Assembly: GCA_029876055.1 (NCBI GenBank)
Contig: CM056878.1
Location: 2,108,001 to 2,172,000, forward strand
Source: Madurella fahalii
Taxonomy: Eukaryota > Ascomycota > Sordariomycetes > Sordariales
Reading direction: 5' to 3'
Length of the DNA: 64,000 nt
In this document: positions 47,154-57,125 of the stretch, one piece after another
Position numbering within the stretch: position 1 is the first letter of the stretch
Layout: every line of letters begins with the position of its first letter
Position numbers and translations under genes: made by a program
The notes under the pieces: generated by a model
The model's database searches: none
The model's input: only the letters and a program-made list of their open reading frames with translations
Told to the model about the DNA's origin: nothing

Positions 47154-49055
47154 CTGGCTTGCGCAAACGGGAAACCTGGGAAGGCTGCGGCTGTAGCTCC
47201 GCAGACCGGTGAGCTCCACACGGGGAAGCTCGGCGACAGCTTCTTGATCCCGCAGGCGTTAGCATGTGTTGCCGTGGTTTGCGATGAGCTCGCTGAGGCA
47301 AGAGGTGGTGGGAGGTGGGGTGTTTGAGGGTTTGCTTGATTGTGCTGGGGGGGTTTAAGCCACAGGCAACGAAGGGGCCAAAGCTTCGGTGCTGCTTTGC
47401 TTGTAGCTGTGGTGGGACGCGCCCACAAAAAGATAACAGATAACGCTGAATGAGTGATGGTGCAACTGGCAAGGAGGGTACACGAAAGAAGCAGTAGCCC
47501 GAATTGTAAAACCGGGTTCACAGCGATAATCCTCTGCTCCTCTTCTTCGCGTTTCCTCTTTGCGTTTTTCTTTTCTCTCCGTTGCCCTCTCCGAGTGCCG
47601 GGGTATGTGGGGGGGGATGTTTGCAGCTTGGTTGGGGGAAGCACTGATGTAAGTGGGAGAGAGCCTGGTGGTTTGCGGCAGGCTGCGAGCTCCAAAGAGG
47701 AAAGGCGTCGGACAGGCAGACAAGCAGACCAGAAGGCGGAGCCCGGAAAACTCCCAGGCACAAACCAGCGAGGGAAGAATGGTGAGAGCAACGCCATACG
47801 TACCTTTGTGAAAAGCCAGAGAGGGGTGGACCAGGAAGGAAATACGGACAACAAAGAATGCCGTTGTATCGGCTCTTAGAAGGTTGCTGTGATGTTCCGC
47901 GGCTCTGGAGATCTTCTAGGGCTGAGATCAGTGTCCGAGCTCGCGGGTCCCGTTGTGGCCTTGTGGATAGGAAGGTGACGGCACTGGCGGGAGGACGGGA
48001 GAGAAGGTGGAATCGGTCGGAGGGGTGCGGAGGCGAAGAAGGCGGGGCAGGGTGTGGATCTAGAGATTGGGGTTCGGAGAACGGGACACGCCTCTATGGA
48101 ACCTACTGAACGACGGTCCGAGCCGATCTGCTGCACTGATCAACTAAAAGAGGAGTTGAGGGCGGAGTGTAGGCACTGGCCAAGCATATCACTTGAGACT
48201 ATCTCGTGACGGTGGCCGTCCCAAGCCGTCCGTTGTTTTAACTAAAAGCCGTCGTGCAATGTGCGCCTCTAACTGAGCTTGAAGTTTTGGGACTAGAGTC
48301 CTAGACTGTTTACATGTGCCCATGGTCGAGCATCAAGATCAGCAAAACCCAGAAAGAACTATTGCACATCCGAGGTAGGTATGCTTGCCAGGTGAGATGA
48401 TACTTAGCCATGGTTGAGGCTACTCTCTGATGGACGTCATGGCTTGGCGCTTCCACGCTAAATTGCCATACAGGATAGATTATTCCCCTTATTCTCGGTG
48501 TGTTTGCGGTTCTCTTGATACCTAATGTTGCACATCTGCCTGCTTCAAGACTCGCCAATTGACAAACGAACAAAGAGAGCTTCGGAAATAATTGCACGCT
48601 GGGGTGTGGCTATAGTTTGTTTGCTGAATCACGCATAGACTGGGCTTCGGGTAGCAGCCGAACGGCGCGGCCTGGCGTTTGATCCCTGTCAATGCTAACT
48701 GCTTTTTTTTTTTTTTTTTTTTTTTCCCTTTTCATTCTTCAAGACTCAATTCTTCAATATCAAAAACCAGAATACGAGAGAAGAAGCTGCTAAAGAAAGC
48801 CAAAAGGTCAGCACGAGAGTTACAAAACAAAGTGATACTGTATCGCCGATAACTTCGCCTTGATGCGCATGCCAGGGCACTTGAGTTACAAACAGACACG
48901 GGCTATCAAGTCACTCTAGCTCGGCCCAACACGCTGGAATTTAGAATTGCATATCACGTTGCTCGTTGGGGACAGACCCTGAAAGAATCGGGTGCCAGTT
49001 TCCATCGAGTCACAAAACGTGGTAGTTGGCTCTCCGCAGGGAGTTGCTTGGTGCA
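47154..49055. promoter_or_regulatory. divergent intergenic region between the giant DUB and Pop3 genes
   Basis: Nearly 1.9 kb between opposite start codons. A G-run near 47609-47617, many short frames and a T-run of about 23 at 48702-48725 are visible. No gene or tRNA could be supported. The DUB promoter and 5' UTR presumably lie in the first several hundred bases. Confidence 0.4.
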
Positions 49056-49900
49056 ATGGAGCGCAAGAAGATTGTGCACGTTTTAGACACCCCGTATACC
49101 GCAGTGGAATGGTTAGCGCCCTGCGGCATCCCTCTTTGTATTGTGCAGGTTTGGTCAGATGCTGACTTATCGGGGAAAGGCCTCAAGTCAGCCAGGAGGA
49201 CCAAGATGTCATCCTAGAACTCCTCTGCCGGTATGTAGAAATTGCGTCGACGAGCATCTGTGTACAGCTCCATCTGACGATAACTCTGCTCTGTCACAGG
49301 CTTCTAGCTCCTCTTGGAACACATCGACGATCTTTCATCACACCATCCAAGGGGAAGCGGCGAAGGACTCGAAAAAAGGAGAACGCTCCTAGTTCAGAAC
49401 CACCTGCAGAAGCAACTCCAGCGCCTCCTGCTCCAGAGCTGGCCGCCCATGTCGATGTCGGCCTGTCCAAGATCTCCCGCACCTTACAGCTCATGTCGGC
49501 TAAAAAAGACGGAGTTAGCTCGACGCCAGGAGAAGTCGCTACGCAGTACAGCGTCGTTTTTGTCGCCCGCTCTGGCCAGTCTTCAGCCTTTCATTGCCAC
49601 TTTCCGCAGATGGTAGCCCTTGCTGCACAGTCCCAGTCACCAGAGAAGGCTGTCAGGCTCGTTGGCTTCTCGAAGTCTTGCGAAGAGCGGCTGAGTGCCG
49701 CGCTCGGCATCCCCCGGGCTTCCAGCATAGGTCTGCGGGACGATGAGCCGCAGGCCAAGGGACTCATCGATTTTGTACGTGAGCACGTAGCCCCAGTCCA
49801 AGTCTCTTGGCTCGAGGAGGCTTGTTCCGCCAGGTTCCTCGAGACGAACATCGATGCCGTACCGACCAAGGTTGGGAGTAAGAAGCCAAGGCTGTCGTGA
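49056..49900 (+). CDS. POP3: RNase P/MRP protein subunit Pop3
   Basis: Protein subunit of the nuclear ribonucleoproteins that mature tRNA 5' ends (RNase P) and process rRNA (RNase MRP). Three exons (49056-49111, 49180-49230, 49300-49900) with introns of 68 and 69 nt give 235 residues. The splice choices restore the family sequence TPYTAVEWPQVSQEDQDV, then ILELLCRLLAPLGTHRRSF. A basic stretch SKGKRRRTRKK follows, fit for RNA binding. The central region contains APELAAHVDVGLSKISRTLQ, YSVVFVARSGQSSAFHCHFP and RLVGFSKSCEERLSAALGIPR, typical of the Pop3/L7Ae-like fold. The first intron uses an AAAG acceptor after a GCTGAC branch point; the upstream CAG would shift the frame. The short exon 2 encodes a highly conserved block, which supports the model. 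Confidence 0.87.
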
Positions 49901-50336
49901 GCCTGCATCTGGCAGTAGCTATGATAATAATGGCAGAATAGTCGAATAGATTGGCCGATGAATAGTAGGGTAGGTCGCGCAGATGGCTGCACCTGTCTAC
50001 GCTTTTCTCGACCGAATGTTGTTCATCGTCCACCAAACACACCAAAACGCTGTTCCCTCTGACAATCGGCGACCTCTAAAAGCATCCAGGTTCGTCTGGA
50101 TGGCGCAGAACATCCCAGCCCCTACTTCAGATGACAGATCAGATCCAATACCGCGCGAATTGCAAACCAGAGTGGAAATTCTATTACGGTCTATATAACT
50201 AAACCAGAACCCTCTAAAAGTTTAAAAGGATAATGGGGTATACGATCTATGTATGGATCTGGCCATCATGTTCCCAAACTCCACCTAAACGGCATGTAGG
50301 TTCCCCGTCACAACCGTAGCCCACCGTTCCCCACTC
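49901..50336. other. convergent intergenic region
   Basis: Short gap between the Pop3 and NADH dehydrogenase stops. A/T-rich patches near 49920-49970 and 50190-50240 look like 3' UTR sequence; nothing else is seen. Confidence 0.5.
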
Positions 50337-51976
50337 TCAAAACCGACTGATCCCCCTCCCAAAGAGCCAAGAAACCATCCAATAGATGGGCACCAGCAGC
50401 TTATTCCTCACCGACATGGACTTGGTGAGGTACGCACCCCGCCAAATCACCCACGCCACCCAGCCCCTGAGCGCGTCGGCCTGGCTCTGGTGGATCGCCT
50501 TCCAACTGCCCAGATATGTCAGCGTGCCCCAGTTTCGGAACTTGAACTTCTTCTCCGCCACCGCCTTAGCCCCGCCCCTGTTCAGCATCTTGGCGAGGTG
50601 TGCCGCCTGCTGGCTGGCCACCTGCGCCGTCTTAGGCAGCGCCGGCTCGTTCTCCATGACGGCGCAGTCCCCGATCACGTAAACGTCTTCCAGGACGCCG
50701 GGCTGCTCGTCATCGCGGTTCTGGGTGCGCGCGCGGAGGTGGGCGTCGGTGATGAGCCCGCCCGTGCGGGGGTCGCGGACTAGGTGGCGGGGGGCCACGC
50801 CCGACGGGGGATTGGCGCCCGGGGAGGAGAGCTGTTTGGCGGTGAGCTTCGCGGTGAGCGGGTTAGCCATGAGCCCCGTGCTCCAGACGACCATGCCGGC
50901 GCCGACTTCCTCGTCGCCATGCTCTTGGATCTTGATCTTGAGCGCGCCGTGCCGCCGGCCAAATTCGCCGTCCGCGAGGCGGAGTCGCTGAAGATGATGC
51001 TGAGTCTTGACCGAGATGTTTTGGCGGGCAAAAGTGTCCATGGCGTACTGGGCGAGGGCCTGATCGAACATAGGGAGGACCTTGGGGGCGACGTCGTACA
51101 CGGTGATGCTGACCAGGGGGATCAGGTCGGGGTACAGTGGGGCCAGGTCCTCGTGGATGAGGTCGTGCAGCTCGGCGGCGAATTCTATGCCGGTGGGCCC
51201 GCCGCCGACGATGGCGAAGTGGAGGAGGGAGCGCTTGTCGTCGTCGCTGAGGTGGTCGGACCCGCGCGGGTAGGAGCACTGCTCGAAGAGGGAGAGCACG
51301 CGTAGCCGGATGCGCCGCGCGTCGCCGATGTCACGGAGGAAATGGGCGTGCTCGCGCACGCCCTCGATGCCAAAGGTTTGGCTGTAGGCGCCGCAGGCGA
51401 TAACCAGCTTGTCGTAGTGAATATCAATCAGGTCGCCCTTGGCTCTTTTTGTTACGGTTTGTCCAGTCTGTGACGGCGGAAGGGGAGACGGAGGGACGAC
51501 GGTCTTGCTTGCTGCCTCCTCGGCCGCGTTCGTCTCGACGCGGATCACCTTGTGGTCAAAGTCAATGTCGTCGGCCCATCCCTGGTAGAAGTCGATGTTC
51601 TTCCCCAGACGGCGGATGGGCTCCAGAATGGTTCGGAATTCGAGGGTTCCGACCGAGGTTGACGCCAGCAAGGGGGTGAAGACAAAGTAGGAGCGCGGCG
51701 AGATGACAACGCGCTCGTACTTGGCCGGGTCGAGCGTTCTGGCGAAGCCGTAGCCTGCCCAGCCCGAGCCAAGAATCACAACCCGTTCCTTGTGGATTTC
51801 ATGACCTGACGATGGGGTTAATTACCACGCTTACTGGTCTTGAGAGAGAACGCCCTACTTTTGGCGAGACTAAAGCTGCGACTTGGCACATGCGGTAGGG
51901 CGAGTGACTTCGGATTGAGGGAACAACGGGCAAGCAAGTCAAGAGGAATTCTCGGCCGACGTGATAATGAAGCCAT
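50337..51976 (-). CDS. alternative (type II) NADH:ubiquinone oxidoreductase
   Basis: Single-subunit flavoenzyme passing electrons from NADH to ubiquinone without pumping protons, on the mitochondrial inner membrane. Two exons (51976-51859, 51805-50337) around a 53-nt intron give 528 residues. The N-terminal 39 residues have many Arg/Lys, no acids after position 13 and the pattern RSFSLAK, a likely mitochondrial presequence. The FAD-binding GSGWAG motif is at residues 52-57 and the NADH-binding GGGPTG motif at 240-245. Other family marks are SPRSYFVFTPLLAS and VYVIGDCA, and the C-terminus has the amphipathic membrane-anchoring region of the family. No EF-hand insertion is seen, so it belongs to the calcium-independent group. 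Whether it faces the matrix or intermembrane space is not shown. An alternative donor would leave a 29-nt intron, too short to be likely. Confidence 0.9.
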
Positions 51977-52500
51977 GTTACCAAGGGTTGGACCGAAATG
52001 GACTTCTCGTCATACTTTTTTCAACAACAAATAACAACTGCCCTCGGAGTCTCTAAAGGCTACAACTACTTGAGCTGAAATTTATCCATAGCAAGCTTGT
52101 GCACCTGGCATTCTTCGGTGCATGTGTCATACACAAAACTGATGCTCGGGGTAACCCGGCTGTGTGGTTGATGTCATGGGTGTTCTCACGCCAATGATCC
52201 GGAATCGCAAGGGGCGAACTCCCCTAGCAGTTCGACAGCTTAATTCCCGGGAATTCCCGCTGCCATAGTAGGTGATCAGCCCATATGTCCGCTCACAGCT
52301 TCCACTGATGGGTACGAAGTTTGTGCACAAAACCTGACCGATGCGGATAAGGCTGATGATGCGTGCAGCCACCCCTTGGCCCACCAAGAGAAATGTCACA
52401 GGGCCTCGGGAGCCAAGAACTACAGCCGTGGTTTAGCGCGGGAATGCCGCCGCCAGTTCCCGCCCTTTCAGCAGGCTGACGAAAAGGGCAATCCCTGCCT
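51977..52500. promoter_or_regulatory. promoter region of the NADH dehydrogenase gene
   Basis: Between the NDH2 start and the F-box stop, both on minus. A/T-rich short stretches are visible just upstream of the start. No gene or long repeat is seen. Confidence 0.4.
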
Positions 52501-53967
52501 TCAATTCTGGGGCGATTGGAAGGGTGAATCATTTTCTTCATCACTGATAACTCGAATCTCCGTCGTTGCAGCCTCAGGGCGGGTTACAAAATCTACTCCT
52601 GCAGACTGGAACATTACGCCTAGCTCCCTCAGCTCCGTCAGCTCCGTCAGCTCCGTCAGCTCCCCCGCTACGCTCCAGTGATGGTTGTCGATCTCAATCC
52701 TTTTGAGATCCGCGAACTGCCCATTCGTGACGGCTCCCAGCAGAGCCTGCAAAGCCGGAACAATGTTGCAATAGATGGACCTCATGACCCTAAGTTCGCG
52801 CAGGAAGACGGGCAGTGTCGAGGTAAGTGCGTCCTCTTGACGTCTGAAGTACCCGGGAAAATCGAAGGAGCACTCTTGGACCTGCAGAATCTGCAACACC
52901 CGAAAATCGCGCAGGCGGCCGGCGAGATGGAGGCCATGCGGGGGGTCTTGACGTGGTTCCACTATGCCGTCGATGGAAAATGTGAACTCCCTCAATGTCT
53001 GGCTCCATGGACGCAACGCGTAGACAGCTTCGCCGAATTCGAGATTATGCCTGCTGCCCCAGCCGCTCGGCGGGGGCAGGCCACTCCGTCGGATGCTGAC
53101 CTTTGACAATCCCGGTCCCACCGCACCTAGGAGGTGAATCAAGGAGTGGACTGTCAACAGGGTGTCAGTGAGCCTCAATTCGACGAGGTTCTGCAGCGGA
53201 GGCGGTTGGGTCAAGGCCGCGCTGGACGACGGGAGACGTTCTTCCCGCGTTTTGCGGCCCAGATCGCCGACGAAATACTGAGAAACCCAAAGGCACCCGT
53301 AGCAATGGAGGATCTCGAGATTGGGCGCCAGCCTCAGTGTAGATATGGCTCGATCAAGCACGTATCCGCCTTTCTTGAAACCGCTCAAGGCCACGTTTTT
53401 GAGTGACACCAATGAAGAGAGCGAAGGATCCGGCCGAGTGGGAAACGGGCCACCGAACTGGCGGAAGTGGAACCTCTCTAAGTTCGGCATCAGCTGCAGC
53501 AGCTGAGAGAATAAGACGTCGTGTTCGACCCCCTCTCTCGCCTCAGCAGGGTCTTCAGGTTTAAGGCCTGCTCGACGCACGCCGCCCTCGATCACGTCGG
53601 GGCGTCGTACCGTCGTGGGCACCCCACCGGCGTGACCAACTTCGACTTCGGACACTATTGCCGCGAGATCAGGCCGTTCCGACACGGTTCGGAAAAAGAA
53701 ATATAGGTCGTGGTTCTGGAAAGTATAAAAGTAATGATATAGGAAGGGCTCTGCCGCCATGTGCAGCACTCTGCACGTCCGGCTGAGGCTAGCCAGGCCA
53801 GTTTGCTCGTCACGCTTCCACATTGGCGGCTCGAGTTCGCCGTTGTTCGATTCCAGCTCGAAAGGGCGTATCGAAGTCGCATGCCCGCCCCGGCAGTGCC
53901 AGCAGAGATAGCCGCATATTTCGTTCAGGAGCTCCCCGGGGAGAGCGTCCAAGCCAGATCGTGCCAT
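52501..53967 (-). CDS. F-box protein with leucine-rich repeat-like C-terminus
   Basis: Probable substrate receptor of an SCF ubiquitin ligase. Single exon, 488 residues, starting MARSGLDALPGELLNEICGYL. The F-box covers about residues 8-85: the LPGELLNEICGYL helix, a spacer rich in charged residues, then LASLSRTCRVLHMAAEPFLY. The rest has repeated Leu patterns (LMPNLERFHF, LAPNLEILHCYG, LQNLVELRLTDTLL) consistent with degenerate leucine-rich repeats. A run of four LTE-type triplets near residue 450 comes from 9-bp tandem repeats. Longer in-frame sequence upstream lacks an ATG. F-box/LRR proteins are fast-evolving in fungi, so the target cannot be guessed. Confidence 0.85.
   Translation of the reverse strand: MARSGLDALPGELLNEICGYLCWHCRGGHATSIRPFELESNNGELEPPMWKRDEQTGLASLSRTCRVLHMAAEPFLYHYFYTFQNHDLYFFFRTVSERPDLAAIVSEVEVGHAGGVPTTVRRPDVIEGGVRRAGLKPEDPAEAREGVEHDVLFSQLLQLMPNLERFHFRQFGGPFPTRPDPSLSSLVSLKNVALSGFKKGGYVLDRAISTLRLAPNLEILHCYGCLWVSQYFVGDLGRKTREERLPSSSAALTQPPPLQNLVELRLTDTLLTVHSLIHLLGAVGPGLSKVSIRRSGLPPPSGWGSRHNLEFGEAVYALRPWSQTLREFTFSIDGIVEPRQDPPHGLHLAGRLRDFRVLQILQVQECSFDFPGYFRRQEDALTSTLPVFLRELRVMRSIYCNIVPALQALLGAVTNGQFADLKRIEIDNHHWSVAGELTELTELTELRELGVMFQSAGVDFVTRPEAATTEIRVISDEENDSPFQSPQN
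52624..52665. repeat. 9-bp tandem repeat (CTCCGTCAG) in the F-box gene
   Basis: Four to five units, partly degenerate at both ends. The unit length is a multiple of three, so copy changes keep the frame and vary an Leu-Thr-Glu run. Confidence 0.9.
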
Positions 53968-54737
53968 CTCTGAGTATCCAGACACGGACAGTCTTGTGTT
54001 CGTGGATGCCTTCTTATCAAAGCTTTCAGCTTCCGGGGTACCGGCCCACAGGTATTTATCGGGTTGATTCAATGATGCATATGACTGTCCGAGTTGCTAC
54101 CCAAATGACGAACGGCCACTCAGAGCACGGCAACCACCATTCCTTCGCGCCTCACCCGCCGTGTCCCGGTCCACAAAGGGCAGACGCGCCGGAGCCAACA
54201 ATGAATACGACCGCTCCCAAACGAACCTCGCGAAAGAAGTTCAAATTCGAAGCCGTCAACCAAGCTTTCAGAGCGTCAGCCGTTCCGGTCTTTGACAATG
54301 GTGAACCCGGCGAACTGTGTTTGGCTTCGGGACCCAGGATGCTGGGCTACACGTAGTCTCTGACACACAATCCTCATTCCTCTGGCTGGGGTTGGGGAGC
54401 CGTGGCCGGTGCAGTGCGTTGTGGCCCGAACGTTGTGGAGTGTTTATGTGTACGTGTAGTTCTGCCCATGCGAATTGATCGGCTGATCGAAGTGGGCTAT
54501 AAAAAGTGGGCCAATACGTTACCCAGCCGGTCTTGGAGCACATGAGACTACCTTAATCAGATACCACTTGCATCTTCATCGCCAAACATAACTAATAAAC
54601 CCAACGCACCCAACGCAGCCTCTCGTGCATCCAAGACCTTCCGCTCATAGATGTCACAGTACAGGTACTGCATGTCGTATCCAGGCCTCTAAATTCTCTC
54701 TGGCCACGTTTAATAACAGCTCGTTCCGCCTGCCCAA
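53968..54737. other. divergent intergenic region between the F-box and orphan genes
   Basis: About 770 bp between opposite starts. No promoter element stands out and no gene is supported. Confidence 0.4.
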
Positions 54738-56090
54738 ATGACTGATTACAGCCGCGATCCCTACCCTCTTCACAAGAGACTGCAGTTAACATTCAGAGCA
54801 CTCTTGGGTGGCATTCCGACTGCAACGAAGATGACCCTTCCACCGGAATGGCCCAAGCAGCTTATGCAGCTTGGCCTGACGGCAGACGAGTGGCTGACCG
54901 AGATATTTGAAGACCCAGCGAATGGACGACTCGCCCAACAGTTCCGGGTATCTCAAGTGACGCACTACAAGAACACCAAGGCGAAGTCGAAGTGGAAGCA
55001 CGAGTTTGTCGTAGCGACCCTGCGTAACAACTCGCAGGACAATCGCTCTAACGATGCATGTCTTTACCTCCGTTATGAGCGTTGTTGGGACGACGAGGAT
55101 CAGGAAAGTGACGATAAGCTACCGTCGAAGCTCGGTAATTCGAGTGCGCTCTCGTCAATCCTCATCAATCAGCCGAAAAATAGGGTTGACAAACTCACCC
55201 CCCTGTCTCAGGTTGCCCTTAAGCGGCTAGAGAAGTCTGTCAAGGCTGGGGAGACACTCCGTCTGAGGTCTATGCGTTTTTATCCATCACTATAATTGGC
55301 GGCACCCAAACTCTAAACTGATACCCTACATCAGGCAGATGACGTTTGAGGCTATCACCCCAACTGCCTTTGACCTCGCGGCCGTTCTCAAAGCCCATTC
55401 ACAGCTCTCTACAACATACCGTCTGCACACGACAATGTGCTACTGGTTCGCCGGGTCAACGTACGAAGTACTTGAGCGTCTCTACGGCGGACAAAACGAG
55501 AACTTGCAGCACGCGAAGAAGGCCGGCAAACTCGGCCCTATCACAGGATATCCCGGGTACCGCCTGATGCAGGCGAAGGAAGAGGCTGGAGACATGCGCG
55601 GTCTGGTCAACTTGGTCAGGAGCTTCGAGCAGGGCGGCGAGGGCAAGAAGCAAAATGAAGTCCCCGATGCCGCGTTGAGGGAGGTGGAGGAGGAGCTGCG
55701 ACAGATACCCAGGTTCGACCGTCTCTGTCAGTTGAGCAGGGAGTGTAGAGACCAGGTCGTGGCAATTATCGAACAGGTGCGTGTTAATTGTGTGACAATA
55801 AGGCATATTACTTAGTCTTTGTGTTAACATCGGTGCAGCGCGAGCGAGAGGAGAGGGACAGGCAGGAAGAGGCGGCAAGGGACAGAGCTGGACGGGTCGC
55901 TGCCGAACAACAGCTGGTCACTACCGAACAACGGCTGCTCGCTGCCGAACAACAGCTGGCCAAGGAAAAGGCTGAACGGGTTGATATGTCAAAAAAGCAC
56001 GCTGAACAGATGGCGGCCAGAGATAGAGAGCTGGATAAGTTAAGAGAGCAGTTGGGGGCACAATTGCCAACGGTGAGCAGCAGTAAGTGA
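54738..56090 (+). CDS. orphan fungal protein with C-terminal coiled coil
   Basis: Not assigned to a known family. Three exons (54738-55267, 55335-55776, 55839-56090) with introns of 67 and 62 nt give 407 residues. The first donor GTCTAT is weaker than usual, but the join keeps the frame (LRLRQMTFEAITPTAF). The N-terminal third contains PEWPKQLMQLGLTADEWL and RVSQVTHYKNTKAKSKW, followed by a charged stretch and the block TTMCYWFAGSTYEVLERLYGG. I recall a loosely similar layout in lineage-specific fungal proteins without function. The C-terminal 85 residues are an E/R/Q-rich coiled coil with repeated AAEQQL/TTEQRL heptads, which should oligomerise. No signal peptide or membrane segment. Splicing into the open frame at 56121 is an alternative C-terminus. 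Confidence 0.7.
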
Positions 56091-57125
56091 GCGGGGCTAT
56101 ATCTGAACCTACTTACCAAGATGGTTCGGTTGTATTCCTTTAATGCCAAAGCTCTTCCTCTTAGGACCACACCGATTAAAACGTTCACAGCAGCATACAG
56201 GCAAGGTCAGTTAACAGGGTCTCGGGTGCCTAGGCACCTAGCTATCTATGATCTTTGGTCAGTTAAGGGAACGACTCAACGAGATGCTTGTGAAGGATGG
56301 CACGGCAAATAAATCTAACTCTATTCATAGAGCATCCGGTACCTGTATAATTCAGTCTGTTCTCCTAGAATCAGTCCGTCCACCCCTATACCCAAACAAA
56401 GGAAAACAAACTGGTCCATAGGCCATCCTTATATTAGGTCAAGGCACGTCAAAACTTCCTGGGAGATATCATTCGCGGAGTCATCGTTATTAATTAGAGA
56501 GATGTCGTTGGAGATGTGGTTGGTAGCCAGGGCGGCGTCGTTGGAATTGTGAGACAAGCCCTGTCTGATCCGGACAGTCGGGGCTCGTGCGGCACAGACC
56601 ACACCATCTTTCATTACCCACGACGGGATGACTTATGCCACAAAGTTGGTAGTTTCCGATATTCGCAGCTCGTAGGATATTGCTCCGAGGGACAAGAATC
56701 GAACAGGTAGGTACCTGCCGCCGGCTTGGATCGTGATTTGCGCGAGTAATAGATCGGCAGGTTCCGAGGACGCTCGTCAACGCCCCCTTTTCCCGGAACT
56801 ACACTAACTCTCGTTGGTTTGTTTTGCGGAGAGCTGGAGAGCTGAATCACAGTGGAGCGGTGGCTGATTTGGCCGTTGCGATGATTCGTCAGACCGGGGT
56901 ACCATGGCTTCTTTGGAGCGCGTGAATTGGGAGGCCAGTCCAGATTTCGGAATGAGTCCATATTTTGGCGCGCAATATTTCCCCACAACACACGCTGGTT
57001 TTCTCAGCCGTTCATTCTTCCATGTTGCTGAAGGCGGCCTACATACACATACAAATACCAGTCATGGCCATGGCTCTTGCGTCAAGCAAGGCACTCCCCA
57101 GGTTTCCTCAGACTTGCTCGTGACA
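56091..57125. other. intergenic region between the orphan and secreted-protein genes
   Basis: Includes a 63-codon frame at 56121-56312 that might be an alternative last exon of the orphan gene and a small GGTGCCTAGGCACC palindrome near 56225-56238. Sequence upstream of 57126 is probably the promoter and 5' UTR of the secreted protein. No RNA gene is seen. Confidence 0.4.

Noticed and set aside
49100..49120. D-arm-like TGGTTAGCGC sequence
   Set aside because: It lies at the Pop3 exon 1/intron 1 junction and has no T-arm partner at tRNA spacing.
56690..56710. tRNA B-box-like GTTCGATTC on minus
   Set aside because: No cloverleaf could be built around it by eye, and no matching A box occurs at the right distance.
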